Position numbers and translations under genes: made by a program. Under the pieces are notes generated by a model, which saw nothing but the letters and a program-made list of their open reading frames with translations, made no database searches and was not told where the DNA came from. DNA of 64,000 nucleotides from Byssothecium circinans (lineage: Eukaryota > Ascomycota > Dothideomycetes > Pleosporales > Massarinaceae), in the NCBI GenBank assembly GCA_010015675.1, contig ML977039.1:27693-91692 (forward strand), read 5' to 3'. Positions 1 through 10,550 of this stretch are shown piece after piece (position 1 is the first letter of the stretch; each line of letters opens with the position of its first letter).

Positions 1-1140
1 TTAAATCTAGGCTGCACGCTATAATAACTTAATAGCTACTAACTAATATACTAATAAGTATGTCCTAAAAGTTATATAATCTATTAGTAACGTTTAGCTA
101 TTAATCTATAGGTAAAGGTAGGTTTTACCTAAGATTTCTTCTTTTACTAATAACTATTTTATTACGTAAGCTATAGCTATAAAATTTTAATCGCTATTAG
201 ATTATATATATATATCTATCTAGGTTTAAAATTTCAAAAGAAAACATTAAGGTTTAGCTTTGTTATTAAGATATCCTGTTTTGATTTTCTAATGCCAAGC
301 TTTTGAGCGGTTCGGTGGTGTGGGCGGTTCGGTGGTGCTTTACGTTATAATTTTATTACTTAATTACTATAAATAGTATAAGGTAGGCTTTTATAGCTTA
401 TTAAAGGCGCTAAGTTAATACTATATAGTAGTATATTAATAAAAGCGTATATTAAAAAGCTTAAATAGCAACTTATAGTAATAACTAAGTATAAAATATA
501 TAAATATAAGTATATTTAAAAGAGTAGTACTATAGAGTATAGTTTTATAATAGACTAGAATAGTTTAAAACTATAAAAAAGTAAAAGTAGAAAGTAAAAG
601 TAAGGTATAATAACTATAATAACTAGATATTTAGTACTATAGTAACTATAGTAAGATAAGGTATAATATAAGAACTTATTAAACTAATAAAGAAGGTTCT
701 TTTAAGTTAGAAGCTAGTACTTAGTATATATTTTTAGATAGTAATATAGATAATAATAATAATATAGTTAAGTAAGTTAGTATTACTAAAGAAAAGTAGC
801 TATCTTAGTAGGTTAGCTATCTTAGTAGTACTTTATATTAATACTTTATATTATAAATAAAAGCTAAATAGCTATAAAAAAAAGCTATCTAACTATAAAG
901 ATAAAAAAAAGAAAGCTATTTAAATATAAAAAGAATAATAAAAGGCTAAATAGCTATAAAAATAATAATAAGCAGCTAAATAGTAATAAAAAGAAATAAT
1001 AAGAAGCTAAATAATATAAAGAGAAATAATAAGTAGATATCTAGCTACTAAGATATATAAGAAATTAAGATAAGTATTAGTTAGCTATCTAGCTACTAAG
1101 CTAAAGTACTATTAACTACCTAGTCTAAGGAAAAGCTTAA
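1..1140. repeat. AT-saturated, RIP-like repeat relic
   Basis: This stretch is overwhelmingly A+T with a large excess of TA dinucleotides and stop codons in every frame, and it ends abruptly near 1140 where normal composition begins. That is the look of repeat DNA mutated by repeat-induced point mutation (CpA to TpA) in Pezizomycotina. No open frame or recognisable transposon domain survives. A small GC-rich islet at about 303-338 holds two copies of GCGGTTCGGTGGTG and is the only part not AT-converted. The original element cannot be named. Low-GC isochore or centromere-type DNA is an alternative reading. Confidence 0.75.
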
Positions 1141-2480
1141 AGTTATTACGCTGCTAGATGTTCTTGAATCGCCGCGTTATAATCTACAACAACGTGTGCA
1201 TGCAATAGTTAGCCCCTAAGTGCTTCGCCGCCTGCTTAATTTTTGTATTCTGCATGTGCTGAAGGACTTCCCTGGGTAACGGATGCCTTCCCTTCGTGTG
1301 CGTGCCTATTTTGAACACTAGGAAGACAGATTGTAGGAGCGCGACACTACCAAAGGTGAGGGAATGCAACAGAAAGACAAACACGGACCTGATTCTAGCA
1401 TATTCCTAAGCATCCACTATGATGTGCTTTTTTCCGGCCAGATCACACACGCTGCGCAGATTGGGAAGGTGGTTCTTTATATCGCCGTTTTGCGAGTGCC
1501 ACTACATTTGCGCACCCAATCCGGGAACGTGCGGATCCAAGATGCGGGATTGGTGCCATTTGCCAAAAAGAGCAATACGCAAAGCGCGACAGCTAACAGG
1601 CTCAGCTCTTTGGGGAGGGCGGGCTCATTGGGGTTGTCGTGATGGCGCTGATGAATAGCCTTGAGAATGTTGCAGTAGCGAACACAGTAGCTCAAGGTTC
1701 ACATTTGTCGTCGGTGCGTTGCTGAAGAAGGCAGAAGACCGTGCCCGCTGAAATAAGGGCATACCCGCGAACGAGGTCTCGAGTAGTTGCAAGGCATTTG
1801 TGCGTCCCCTGAGAATCAATGCCCTGAATCGGGGCGAGGGTGGAAATGACCCTTGCAGACGGTCGAATTTCTCTCGTCGGGTAAGCCACCATGGCCTTGC
1901 TTTCGGAACGCCTGGGTCGTATTTCGTATTGCCATGGCGGACGACGGAGGTTGACGTGTTTGACTCCGGCATGGCATTAGCAATCGATGAGTTTGAGGGG
2001 CTGGGAAAGAACAGTGAGGCGTACCTCCTTGGTCGGTATTTTCAGGAATCTCCACCACGTTCACCACCTTGTGTGCAGGTTGCTGGGCTGAGAGAGAAGT
2101 TCCTTGGAGTTGGATGGAGAGGAGCAGCGTCATGCCGGTAGTGGGAATGGATGTCACGAGGTTGACGGCCGTTATTGCTTCGAGGCGAGAGGATGGGGGT
2201 GTGGTGGGTCGGAGAGGCGAGGTCGGATGGGGAGACGCGGTCGGTTGGAGAGAGATGTGGCGGTTGCGAGATGCAAAGATAGTGGCGCAAGATGGGGTAC
2301 GTGGGACAGATAAGACGAAAACAAGAGGGGACGAAGACAGAGGGGATGTAAACAGAGGGACGAAGAAGGAGGGAAAGCAGACACAGGGGCAGAATATAAA
2401 GCAGCAGTGCAGATGAGGTTGAAAGCGTAGATTTCTAGACGATGGGGGGAAGGAACGAGGCGAAAGGGTCAGATATACAC
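1141..2480. other. Normal-GC stretch, no confident gene
   Basis: Composition returns to about 50% GC. Short frames exist on the minus strand (1477-1695, 1692-1892, 1816-2157). One ends in a hydrophobic run (ALCVLLFLANGTN, near 1570) that resembles a membrane anchor, and GT..AG signals could join 2157-2050 to the frame at 1892-1692. The downstream join does not keep phase, so no complete model could be built. I recognise no protein family. It may be a decayed or lineage-specific gene. Confidence 0.3.
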
Positions 2481-2641
2481 TGTTAGGCGCGGGGTCTAGC
2501 GCGCTGACTGATCGTATCTGCGGGGTACGCTGTACCTGCGGGATACGTATATATACTATTCTACGCCATGATAATCTAGTTCTAGATTATTCGTACCTTT
2601 TTGGTTGGCATGGCCTAGTGGCGTAGAGCTAGGTCCTGACA
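2481..2641. mobile_element. MITE-like element, family A copy 1 (161 bp)
   Basis: About 95% identical to 28632-28791. Ends are TGTTAG and CTGACA, inverted termini imperfect here and perfect in the other copy. Flanks TACAC (2476-2480) and CACAC (2642-2646) resemble a 5-bp target duplication. The interior carries a palindrome (ATAATCTAG-TT-CTAGATTAT, about 2570-2590) and TGGCCTAGTGG at 2611-2621, which matches a Pol III A box. It has no coding capacity, so any movement would need a transposase from elsewhere. Confidence 0.75.
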
Positions 2642-2643
2642 CA

Positions 2644-2688
2644 CACGGCTTGCTCGGACACGGCTTGCTCGGACACGGCTTGCTCGGA
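2644..2688. repeat. Three tandem 15-bp units
   Basis: Three exact head-to-tail copies of CACGGCTTGCTCGGA lie immediately beyond the family A element, in the 3' flank of the glycosylase gene. Confidence 0.9.
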
Positions 2689-2787
2689 CTCAGCGCTCCC
2701 CTGTGCAACATGACAAACAATTGAGCCGATACGGGTTCAGGACGAGAATTCATTTCGTTTTGGAGAACAGTGACACAACATGGCACA

Positions 2788-4113
2788 TCACGGCCAGAGG
2801 CGTACTCGGATGCCGGTCTCGATATCATAATCCCAACCTTCTTGGGCCCACTTCCACCTCACATACGGCGCCAGCTCCTTGTCGCGAGGGACGACCCGCT
2901 TCCACTCGGGCTCGACGTCTGGGCAATGGTGAAGACGGCGCAGTCGGTCGCGGGCAAAGATGCGGAACGAGTCTAGGGCATACTCGCCGACGCCGGGGAG
3001 GTGGGCGATTTCCCATCCATCGCGCGCGTCGGCCAAATCCAAGACAGCCCCTTTGCCGGCGTCGCAACCGTGGCCCTGGCTGGGGTAGTGGCGGCGTTGG
3101 TACCTGCGCTCTGGAGATGGCGGTGAAGCGACCCAGACGGCGGCCATGTCGACGAGGCGCTTGGCGCGCTCCCGTTGCAACCCCAAGGTACGTATGATGC
3201 GCTCAATGTCGTCCACGTTCGCAGCAGCCAGGGCTTCGGCGGTTGGGTAGTGGCAGAGCAATTCCCAGAGTATTGGCCGGGCCTGGGTGCCCCGAGTTCT
3301 GTTCCACAGTATAGCTTGCAGAATGACGGCAAACAAATCACCGCAGATGCGCTCCTGTATGAGGTGGCAGCTCGAATGCGCCGGCTGCAGCTCGAAACTG
3401 AGGCCCCGGGGGGTGGGGATGCGGGAGAAGGGGTCGGAGAGGGCTTGGGGGAAGAAGGGCGACGTCGTGGGGCCGCGAGCAGTCGCTTTCTTCTTCTTCG
3501 TCTTCGTCTTCGTCTTCGTCAGCTTTTGCTGCTCCCCCTGCTCCTTTTCCGCCACTTCGTCAAGCTGTATTGTTTGCTCCGGCTCCGGCTCCGGCTCTTC
3601 CGCGAGCACTTTCCTCCTCTTCCGTCGCTGCCTCTGCTCTGGCGCCGGGGGGAAGTGCAGTGAGACGGTTGCCCCCTCGTGCAGCGCCTTCCTCCTTCTC
3701 TTGCCCTCTTTCCTTTCTGACTTTGCGGTCAGTGTCGTTCCTGCCTCGCGTGCGTGTGTCACGGGGGCACATCCAGACGTAATGTCGAGCGCTGCGGAGC
3801 CCAGGATGGCTGCCGCGAGGTCAAACGCGGTGCATGCCCGCTCCAACAGCTTCGTGTTCGGGAGCATATTCGACGGCGGTAGGGGAGGTGCAGCAAACAT
3901 GCTGGTTCCGTATGCGGAGGGAATCGCGGGCTGCTCTCTGGGTTGCATGTGTGGTATGGTGGGTGTTGGCTCTGGTTGATGCGGGTGGTACGGGGAAACG
4001 CCGACGCAAGACGCGGACCCCCGCTGTACTGTGATTGGCCGATGGCACGACCGCGAACTGACATGTAGCATACTTCCTCCTCCATCGTCCGAGCAAAGTT
4101 CTCGTCGTCCCAT
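2788..4113 (-). CDS. MBD4-like HhH-GPD DNA glycosylase
   Basis: Single-exon frame of 441 codons. The C-terminal 200 residues form a helix-hairpin-helix GPD fold like the catalytic domain of MBD4: FAVILQAILWNRTRG, then an IERIIRTLGLQ stretch, then the hairpin LPGVGEYALDSFRIFARD. The Asp of ALDS (about residue 381) fits the catalytic aspartate. Family enzymes excise thymine or uracil from G:T/G:U mismatches produced by deamination of (methyl)cytosine in the nucleus. The N-terminal half is low complexity with Glu-Pro and Lys-Thr repeats, and no methyl-CpG-binding domain is visible. The first ATG of the frame is at 4113, but the segment before Met56 (3948) is poorly protein-like, so 3948 is a plausible start. 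The family is confident; the exact substrate is inferred. Confidence 0.8.
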   Translation of the reverse strand: MGRRELCSDDGGGSMLHVSSRSCHRPITVQRGSASCVGVSPYHPHQPEPTPTIPHMQPREQPAIPSAYGTSMFAAPPLPPSNMLPNTKLLERACTAFDLAAAILGSAALDITSGCAPVTHAREAGTTLTAKSERKEGKRRRKALHEGATVSLHFPPAPEQRQRRKRRKVLAEEPEPEPEQTIQLDEVAEKEQGEQQKLTKTKTKTKKKKATARGPTTSPFFPQALSDPFSRIPTPRGLSFELQPAHSSCHLIQERICGDLFAVILQAILWNRTRGTQARPILWELLCHYPTAEALAAANVDDIERIIRTLGLQRERAKRLVDMAAVWVASPPSPERRYQRRHYPSQGHGCDAGKGAVLDLADARDGWEIAHLPGVGEYALDSFRIFARDRLRRLHHCPDVEPEWKRVVPRDKELAPYVRWKWAQEGWDYDIETGIRVRLWP

Positions 4114-4784
4114 GCTTGCAATTCCCTTTCACCGCCTTTCTTTGGCCATCAATTAAATCGATCGACGCATCACGACCAGAGTTCTCTCCGGCCGTTGTGG
4201 ACATCTGAGCTGTTCCGGAAGCGGCTAGCTCTTCCCCGCGTCGCCCCCACGCCTGGGCTCCGTTCGTCGCGACGAGAAGTCACGCTTCACGCTTCAAAAC
4301 ACCCCAGGCCGACACTGCCAGGTGTTTGCTTCGACAATTCTCCCCTGTACCATGACGGCGCCCTTCATCCGCCACTATAACAGCCAAGACTGGGCCAACG
4401 GCCTGCACAAAGTACGTTGCACAATTCATTCTATTAATCAACAGCCAGCATTGTGAGAACATCTTCACGAAGCAACGTAACAGCATTCTGCATGTGGCTG
4501 TTCAATAATCTCCACATATGCGAGATGCCGGCTGTCTCGGCATGGACGTCGGACTAAATTAATCAGTTCCTCATCACCATCGACGCGAGCGTAGACTGGC
4601 ACGCGATTGAAACAATTCGCCGCACATTCACCCTGTATTTTTCTACGCATAATAAAACCTTTTTAATATCTTCTGATTTATATGTAAAAGAGCATTCTAA
4701 GCTTTATACTTCTATGTTTTATTACATTTAAAAGTAACGCAATTAACGTGTTATTGTAGGTGATATTCAGTGAGAGAGTATTAG
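4114..4784. other. Intergenic, no gene seen
   Basis: Divergent spacer between the glycosylase and the broken acetyltransferase. The part at about 4620-4760 is AT-rich with short A/T runs, possibly a small repeat relic. No RNA gene or long frame was found. Confidence 0.6.
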
Positions 4785-5388
4785 GTGTGCGGGGAATTCT
4801 TTCCACCGCGTGACTGGGAGCCCGCGCGGACCATGGGCTCGTATCTCTGGTATAGGCCTATGTCAGCCTTTCGCCTGAAACGTGCTTTGTGCTCGACAGC
4901 GGCTCCGGCACCGCCGTGGGTTACATCATCGGCACCGCCGACACTGTCGCCTTCGCCCAGCGCTGGATGGATACTTTCACGCCTGTCGTGGATCCAAAGC
5001 TCGTACCACGCCCGGGCCTCGACACCGGAGTTGCTCTCATGGAGCATGCAGAGGCGAAGGATCTCAGAAGGGCAATCTACAGCGGCGAATGCAGCATGCT
5101 GCAAGCCCAACCTCATTTGCTTCGACGTTACCTTCGCACTTCCACATTGACCCCCTTCCCGAACTCCAAGGCAAAGGCTGGGGACCGAAAATGGTGACAA
5201 CATTTCTCGACAGAGTGAAAGCTCTCGGCGCCGGTGGCGTGCATCTTGGTATGGTTGAGACCAACGACAGAGCGAAAGAATTCTACGAGCGACATGGCTT
5301 CCAATTGTGAGAGGAAGTGTTAGATAGACGTGCGAGTGGTAAGGGTGGGCAGCAAGGCGGTGCGATATGCTTGGTCAAAGATATCTGA
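4785..5388 (+). pseudogene. Broken GNAT-family N-acetyltransferase
   Basis: The locus encodes recognisable GNAT acetyltransferase pieces spread over different frames. One frame (about 4860-5130) reads CFVLDSGSGTAVGYIIGTAD and continues to GECSML. The homology then moves to another frame near 5129-5132, consistent with loss of one base, and continues HIDPLPELQGKGWG (acetyl-CoA loop Q/R-x-x-G-x-G/A type) to FYERHGFQL. An in-frame TGA at 5308-5310 interrupts it, after which the same frame stays open through GGAICLVKDI to a TGA at 5386-5388, where the family normally ends. At least two lesions make a functional product unlikely. The N-terminal boundary is uncertain. Confidence 0.7.
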
Positions 5389-5487
5389 TATTGTTCCGTA
5401 CATAAATGAATGTGAAGCTACCCGGAAGTAACAATTTCAAGAGTAAACTTCAAAAACAACCGATGATGCGCAAATGTGTTTTCCAAT

Positions 5488-8335
5488 TTACAACCTCGAC
5501 AGCCCAGTGATCTCACGAGGCGCGTGATATGTCGGCACCTTCATGTCAAGGGCCGAACCAGAGTATCCAAGATCCTCAGCGGTCAGTACGGCGCACTTCT
5601 CTCCAATCAGGAGTGCCGTGGAGTACGTGTTGCATCCCACATTGTCCTTGCGAGAGGGGTCAGCGCGTGTCGCAACGCAAGAACAGTAACAAGATATAGT
5701 AGGCTTACTGGGCAGATGCTAAGGTCCGCAACCTTCAAGTTCTTCACCCCATGAACATTCAAACGCTCGTCGAGAACACCATGCTTCACGATCGAGTTTC
5801 CTTCCTTCGGCGCCATGCTGCACGTTCCGAGACTGTGCCAAGTTGTTTCCTATACGCGGAGGGTCAGCAAAGCTCATCAAGAAGTGTGCCCCTTCACGTG
5901 GTTTCGAGCTTCTGTTTCTTAAAAAAGCAAGATCGATGCGATGTGTGGCCAGGTGGTACATACGACATGGCCTGTTTCAAGTCAGTAAGGATCAGCACAC
6001 CAACTTCAGGGGTACTAACGCTTAACCCAGTCCTGGATATGTTTGATATCTTCGTTCGAATACTTCAGATCCTCCTGCACGTATTGCGTGTTGGAGTTCA
6101 GGAAGGTGGGCTCCGGTGCTCGTCCTTTCTCAACCGGCACGCTCCAAGAACCATGCTGAATCCCAGCAGTTATGTTTCCGGGAAGGGCATACTGAGCGTT
6201 GTGAGTAATGACTTTCGCCACGAGCGGTCTGAACACAACATACCGCTTGGGTGGTAGCAAGGTCCATGTCCTTTGCTCTCGCAGGGCTGTCAAAAGCGTA
6301 GAAGGGGTGCATTGCTTGCACTTCGCCGGCGTAAGCATCCATTCGTCGAGCAGTCTCTCGAGACTTGATGTAACCCCAGACCATGGGCGCCTTTCAATTG
6401 GGAAGAGTCAGCTGATGTTGTGGTGAAAAGACGGCTTGTATTCACTGACCATGTCTCTTTTGTCGTTCATAAAACCAGCATCGAAGTCAGGTGCCTCGTA
6501 CGGGTTCGGTGACACAATATGGGTCGAGCCACGGGAAAATGGATATTCCAGGAAATGGAACATGGTGAAAAATTTCCCGGCGGGCATGAGCATCTACAAG
6601 TTGTCAGTTTTCCTTTGTCCCAATGATGATCAGTCGCACGTCAAACGTCCGACCGCACTCTGCCGAGCCAGGACGCGCAAAGCATTGCGACACTTTTGGA
6701 CCAGATAAACTCACGTGATCACCAAACCATCCCGCAATAACAGCTGCAAGGAATCAGCACAATTAGCAAAAATCTCAGCTATTTGGAAGAGCTCACAATA
6801 GTGCATGACGGGCTTATCCGGCTTGTTCTTGAAATAACTGTCCCATCCAGACCTGAAATCCCGGCACGGCCACGAGTCCATTTCCTTCAGCTCTTCTTCG
6901 GTGGGCCTGATCTTGACGCCGGCTTCAATACCGTTCGTAGCAAGAGGACCTGTTCCGTTCAAGTTCCACTGTTGGAAAACCTTTTCTTGGACCTTTGGGT
7001 CACCCCTTGCGAAGTCGTCGAAAGACTCAACATCTGGTTTGGCGCGAAACACCGAGAATGTCTACATTGTTAGTCTGGACTACTGCGGTTTCATTTGAGA
7101 GAGGGCTCACAAGATAGTGGTCTTGGAAGTTTAATCCAACGCCTGGAAGGTCGACAAGTGGTTTGACACCAGCCTTTCGAAGCTTCTCCGGATCGCCAAT
7201 TCCCGATCGCTGAAGAATGAGGGGCGAGCTCAGCGTACCACCAGAAACGATGATCTGCTTTCGGGCCTTGAAAACCCGGTTTTTTAGCTGACCGGGAGTC
7301 AGAGGCTTGGTAGGGACCGTGTTCACACCAACTGCTCGGCCACCTTCAATGATGATCTTGTCAACCTTGGTATTGGTTGCGAGGTGGAGGTTCTGATGGT
7401 GAGCACGGGTACTGTGGATGTAGCCGTGGGCGGAGTCGCTTCGCCTGCCGGTGTCTCGATTGATCCACTTCAGCCAGTGCTCAGCGCCATGGCCCGTAAC
7501 CAGATCTTGAAGGTCATCGGTCGTCGGTATCCCTTGGGACTCGGTCGCTCGCAAGAAGTCATCCTTGATCGGGTATGTGTAGTTGCCGAATGAGACCTTA
7601 ATAGGGCCCTCGAATCCGTGAATGTCGCGATTGTTGCTGGCTCGCTGTAGGTGCAGTTGGTGAGCATATGTTACATCGATGCATGTTAAGGGAGAAATCT
7701 GCAGTATCCGATGCGAGAAGTGGAACTAACCTGGTAAGTCTCGTGCTTCTTCATCAGGGGAATGAGCTCTTTGGTGGTCCAGCCCTTGGCCTGGAAGTCG
7801 TCGTAATCCGAAGCTGAAGCGCGAGTGTACATCTTCTTGGTGTTAGCAAATTGCTACGAAGAAAGCCGGGTAATCATTACCATGAAGTTGATTGAAGAGC
7901 CACCGCCGAGGATGTGTGCGCAGGGAACGACCGCTCTACGTCCATCGAGCCATTCGGAAGGCCGAGAGTAATAGAACGACGCTGTCTTGCTCGAGAGCTT
8001 CATATTAACCTGTTTAAGCGAGTCAGAGAATGGTGTTGTTGGTCGAGGAAGTCGTGCGGGCTTATTCTGACCGGATAAATCCCAGGACGAAAGACCCTGT
8101 TTGAGTAAGTTGGGGGTTGATGTTGTGGTGGTGGTGGTCACGTGCCATGGATTGTTGAGGTTTGATTCACCCCCCTCGATCAGCAACACCTGGAGATTAT
8201 GATCGAGATTGGCCAGCCGGCCTGCTACGACGCAGCCACAACTGCCACCACCGCACACCACAATATCTACCTGTTTTCATTAGCTGAGGGTGGAATGAAG
8301 TCTTCGTAGGTTGGTACCTCATCGGGAATCGTCAT
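5488..8335 (-). CDS. Peroxisomal alcohol (methanol) oxidase, GMC family
   Basis: FAD enzyme oxidising short primary alcohols to aldehydes plus H2O2 in peroxisomes. The spliced protein is 665 aa, the usual length for yeast methanol oxidase, and is collinear with it throughout. FAD motif GGGSCG at residues 13-18; catalytic TTWHSLGTC (His571) and DNVGCNTY near the end. It ends in SRL, a type 1 peroxisomal targeting signal. Fourteen exons: 8335-8318, 8270-8146, 8096-8072, 8009-7881, 7832-7731, 7644-7111, 7061-6797, 6743-6715, 6593-6450, 6390-6244, 6191-6020, 5971-5964, 5849-5709, 5646-5488. The second intron (8145-8097) must use a GC donor to keep frame ([10 protein letters not shown]), and exon 12 is only 8 nt (RHV). 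All phases close. The GMC/alcohol oxidase call is firm; physiological substrate is inferred. Confidence 0.9.
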
Positions 8336-9415
8336 CGTGGAGTTCGTGCAAGATCCAATTGCAGGGTTAGAAGCACCTGTGAAAGCGAGCCCGCTGAAGA
8401 ATCCTAAGCACTGCGCGTACTGTACGGGGTCTTTATTTCTTCCCATACGGCCCGATGCCAATGACACCAACCCCGCACACGGGGAGTATACGCCCGCCAA
8501 GGACCGTTGAAACACAACGACATGCTTCATCCATGATTATCCAGGGTGTTGCTATTGGATGCTTTGGAAGAGGGGTTTGTACTTCGCCTGCCGGGCAATA
8601 ACGTTTTGAGCCCACATGCTTGCGGATCCGCACTCGCGGAAAGAGAGGGGTTTACTTGTATGATGTGGACAGCGCTCCCATCGATCGGAATGGGTCGGCG
8701 ATGGGTCTTGCTGACAGCTGTCGCATAGCGGAGGAAGCGGATATAACATCCTCCGAGCAAAAGTGCCAGACTCGGAATGCCCCTTGGCCAGGTTTTACGA
8801 AGGATCCCTTTCTAACTTGCTCGAAAATTTGCTTGTAATTGCCTCGACGGGAGCCCTCACTTACATGTCACGTTTCCTGCCTCGTTGGCGAGAGCTGGGA
8901 TGAAGCTCTGGCGTGCTGTGGGGTTGAGCGTTTGACTTGCATGTGGGGTGCAGGGGCTTGTTGCCGGGGGCGGCCCACAACAGCATTCCGACCAGTCCGC
9001 AGTTGCGGTTCCGCAGGGTTGGCTGCGGGGTTGGGCGGCAGACGTCGCAGAAAGGGGAACACGGAGCCGGCAGAGGCATAGATATCGGTGCGGAACCAAC
9101 TTGTCAAGGTTGAATGGCTTTGTACCGCTACATCAATAGGTTTAGTTCCCAGCATTTCCGCTCACACGGGACAAGCAGCTGCCCGGGCTGCGACTCCACA
9201 AATCATGGTGCATTCACAAACCATCATCCGTTCTGCCGGGCCGCAATATCGAGAACAAGCTTGAATTAATCATGTACAGTGTACAGCAAGCCCAGTCCAG
9301 TCGTACCCAATGTGAACCCGGGTATCTAGCATACTGTCTAGAATCCTACCAACGCCAACCAATGCTTTTGAGAGAGCAGAGAATAATGAAAACTACAAAT
9401 TCAGGAAGAAAACGT
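8336..9415. other. Alcohol oxidase upstream region
   Basis: About 1.1 kb between two genes read leftward. It holds the promoter of the alcohol oxidase gene and the 3' end of the alternative oxidase gene. Only short frames without family resemblance are present. No binding site could be assigned with confidence. Confidence 0.6.
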
Positions 9416-10502
9416 CTAGATGACCTCACTTCGGTTCCATCCCGTTGGGCGAGGGAACTTGAGGTCCTTGGAAGGATGTGGCGTCGTGTCGTCCTTGTAC
9501 TCGCTGACGTAGGGATTGGGGTCTTCCACCTGATCGAGGTTGCCAAGCGTATGGTTGACTTCGCGGTGCTTGCTCTCGTCCGCGCGAATATAGAGGAGCA
9601 GGTCTCGCATTTTGCGGCGGCCCTCGGGCATATTCCAGTACTGAACTGCAATCTGGGGAGCTTCCAGCTGCTCCCATTGGGGCAGGCGGCCGGCGTCGAT
9701 GTCCTTGATCTGGCGCGTGTATGTGATGACGGCCTCCTCTTCGAGATAGCCGACGAAACGGTGAACGGTCCGAGGGCTGATGAGGTAGGCGACAAACAGA
9801 GCGTTGCACCATACACCCTGGGCCCCGAGTACCATCAGACGCATGAACCAGCCCGGTTGGCTCATCTTCAGGAACGTGAGCAGGTGCATGCGCTCATTGT
9901 AGCTCTCCTCGAGCAAGCTTTCGATCCATCCGTTGTCTCTCCTCAGTCGCCGCATCGAGTTCAGATGTCGGATCATGCCCGCCACCATGCCCGGTACGCC
10001 AGCCACACTCTCGAGGAAAACATTGCGGATCATGTACTTCTCCTCCGTCATGGCATACTTGGCCTGGGCTGCTTGGGGGTCCGTGGCATGCAGGGCCGCC
10101 GCCTTTTCGTGCTTGTAGCCGGTCGCGAGGTCGAGGCCCCACCGTAGTAGTTTGACCGCCGTGAGCGCAACCTTGTCGGAGAAGGTTTCGGCCTCTCGAT
10201 GTGCGACGCATACGCTCTGCATATCCTCATACGAGTAGACTGGCCGGTCAGCGTTTGCATCTCTCGCAGTCCTGCGCTTGCGTACCTGGATGCGGCCATG
10301 CAGCCGGCGTCTTCCTCACTCTGTCCGTTTCTTTCTGGGCAAACACATCGTGAGCTTTTAGGGTATTGCGCGTGTCCGAGAAGGAGCGCACGCTGACGAG
10401 AGGTGTGATGCGGGCGATGTGCGGCGCGCGGGTACCACTGAGGACCTTGAATAGTTGGGCCGATGCCCGTCTGGATGCTATCGATGTGGTGGACAGGATC
10501 AT
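9416..10502 (-). CDS. Mitochondrial alternative oxidase
   Basis: Cyanide-resistant ubiquinol oxidase of the inner mitochondrial membrane, passing electrons from ubiquinol to oxygen and bypassing complexes III and IV. Two exons, 10502-10286 and 10239-9416, with a 46-nt intron (GTACGC donor, CTGAC branch) joining [11 protein letters not shown] in phase; 346 aa, normal for fungi. The N terminus is rich in Arg/Ser (targeting peptide). Diiron ligands are all present: LESVAG (Glu149), NERMH (Glu188, His191), LEEEAV (about 239-241) and DESKH (Glu294, His297). The hydrophobic helices expected for membrane association lie between them. Three tandem 14-bp repeats stand directly upstream of the ATG. Neurospora symbol style used. 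Confidence 0.95.
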
Positions 10503-10508
10503 GGTGTG

Positions 10509-10550
10509 GGTTCAGTGCTGTGAGTTCAGTGCTGTGGGTTCAGTGCTGTG
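10509..10550. repeat. Three 14-bp tandem repeats upstream of alternative oxidase ATG
   Basis: Three units of (G/A)GTTCAGTGCTGTG at 10509-10522, 10523-10536 and 10537-10550, starting 7 bp upstream of the start codon at 10502, probably inside the 5' leader or core promoter. Copy number could vary between strains and affect expression; that effect is inference. Confidence 0.85.

Noticed and set aside
1..1140. Telomere or tRNA-like content in the AT block
   Set aside because: No TTAGGG array and no box A/box B pair were seen.
3490..3530. CRISPR-like short repeats in the glycosylase gene
   Set aside because: These are a simple coding repeat (Lys-Thr codons) with no spacers, in a eukaryote.
8097..8145. 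Apparent one-base frameshift in alcohol oxidase (GT donor at 8141 leaves 25 nt)
   Set aside because: A GC donor at 8145 restores the conserved frame exactly, so the gene is read as intact.
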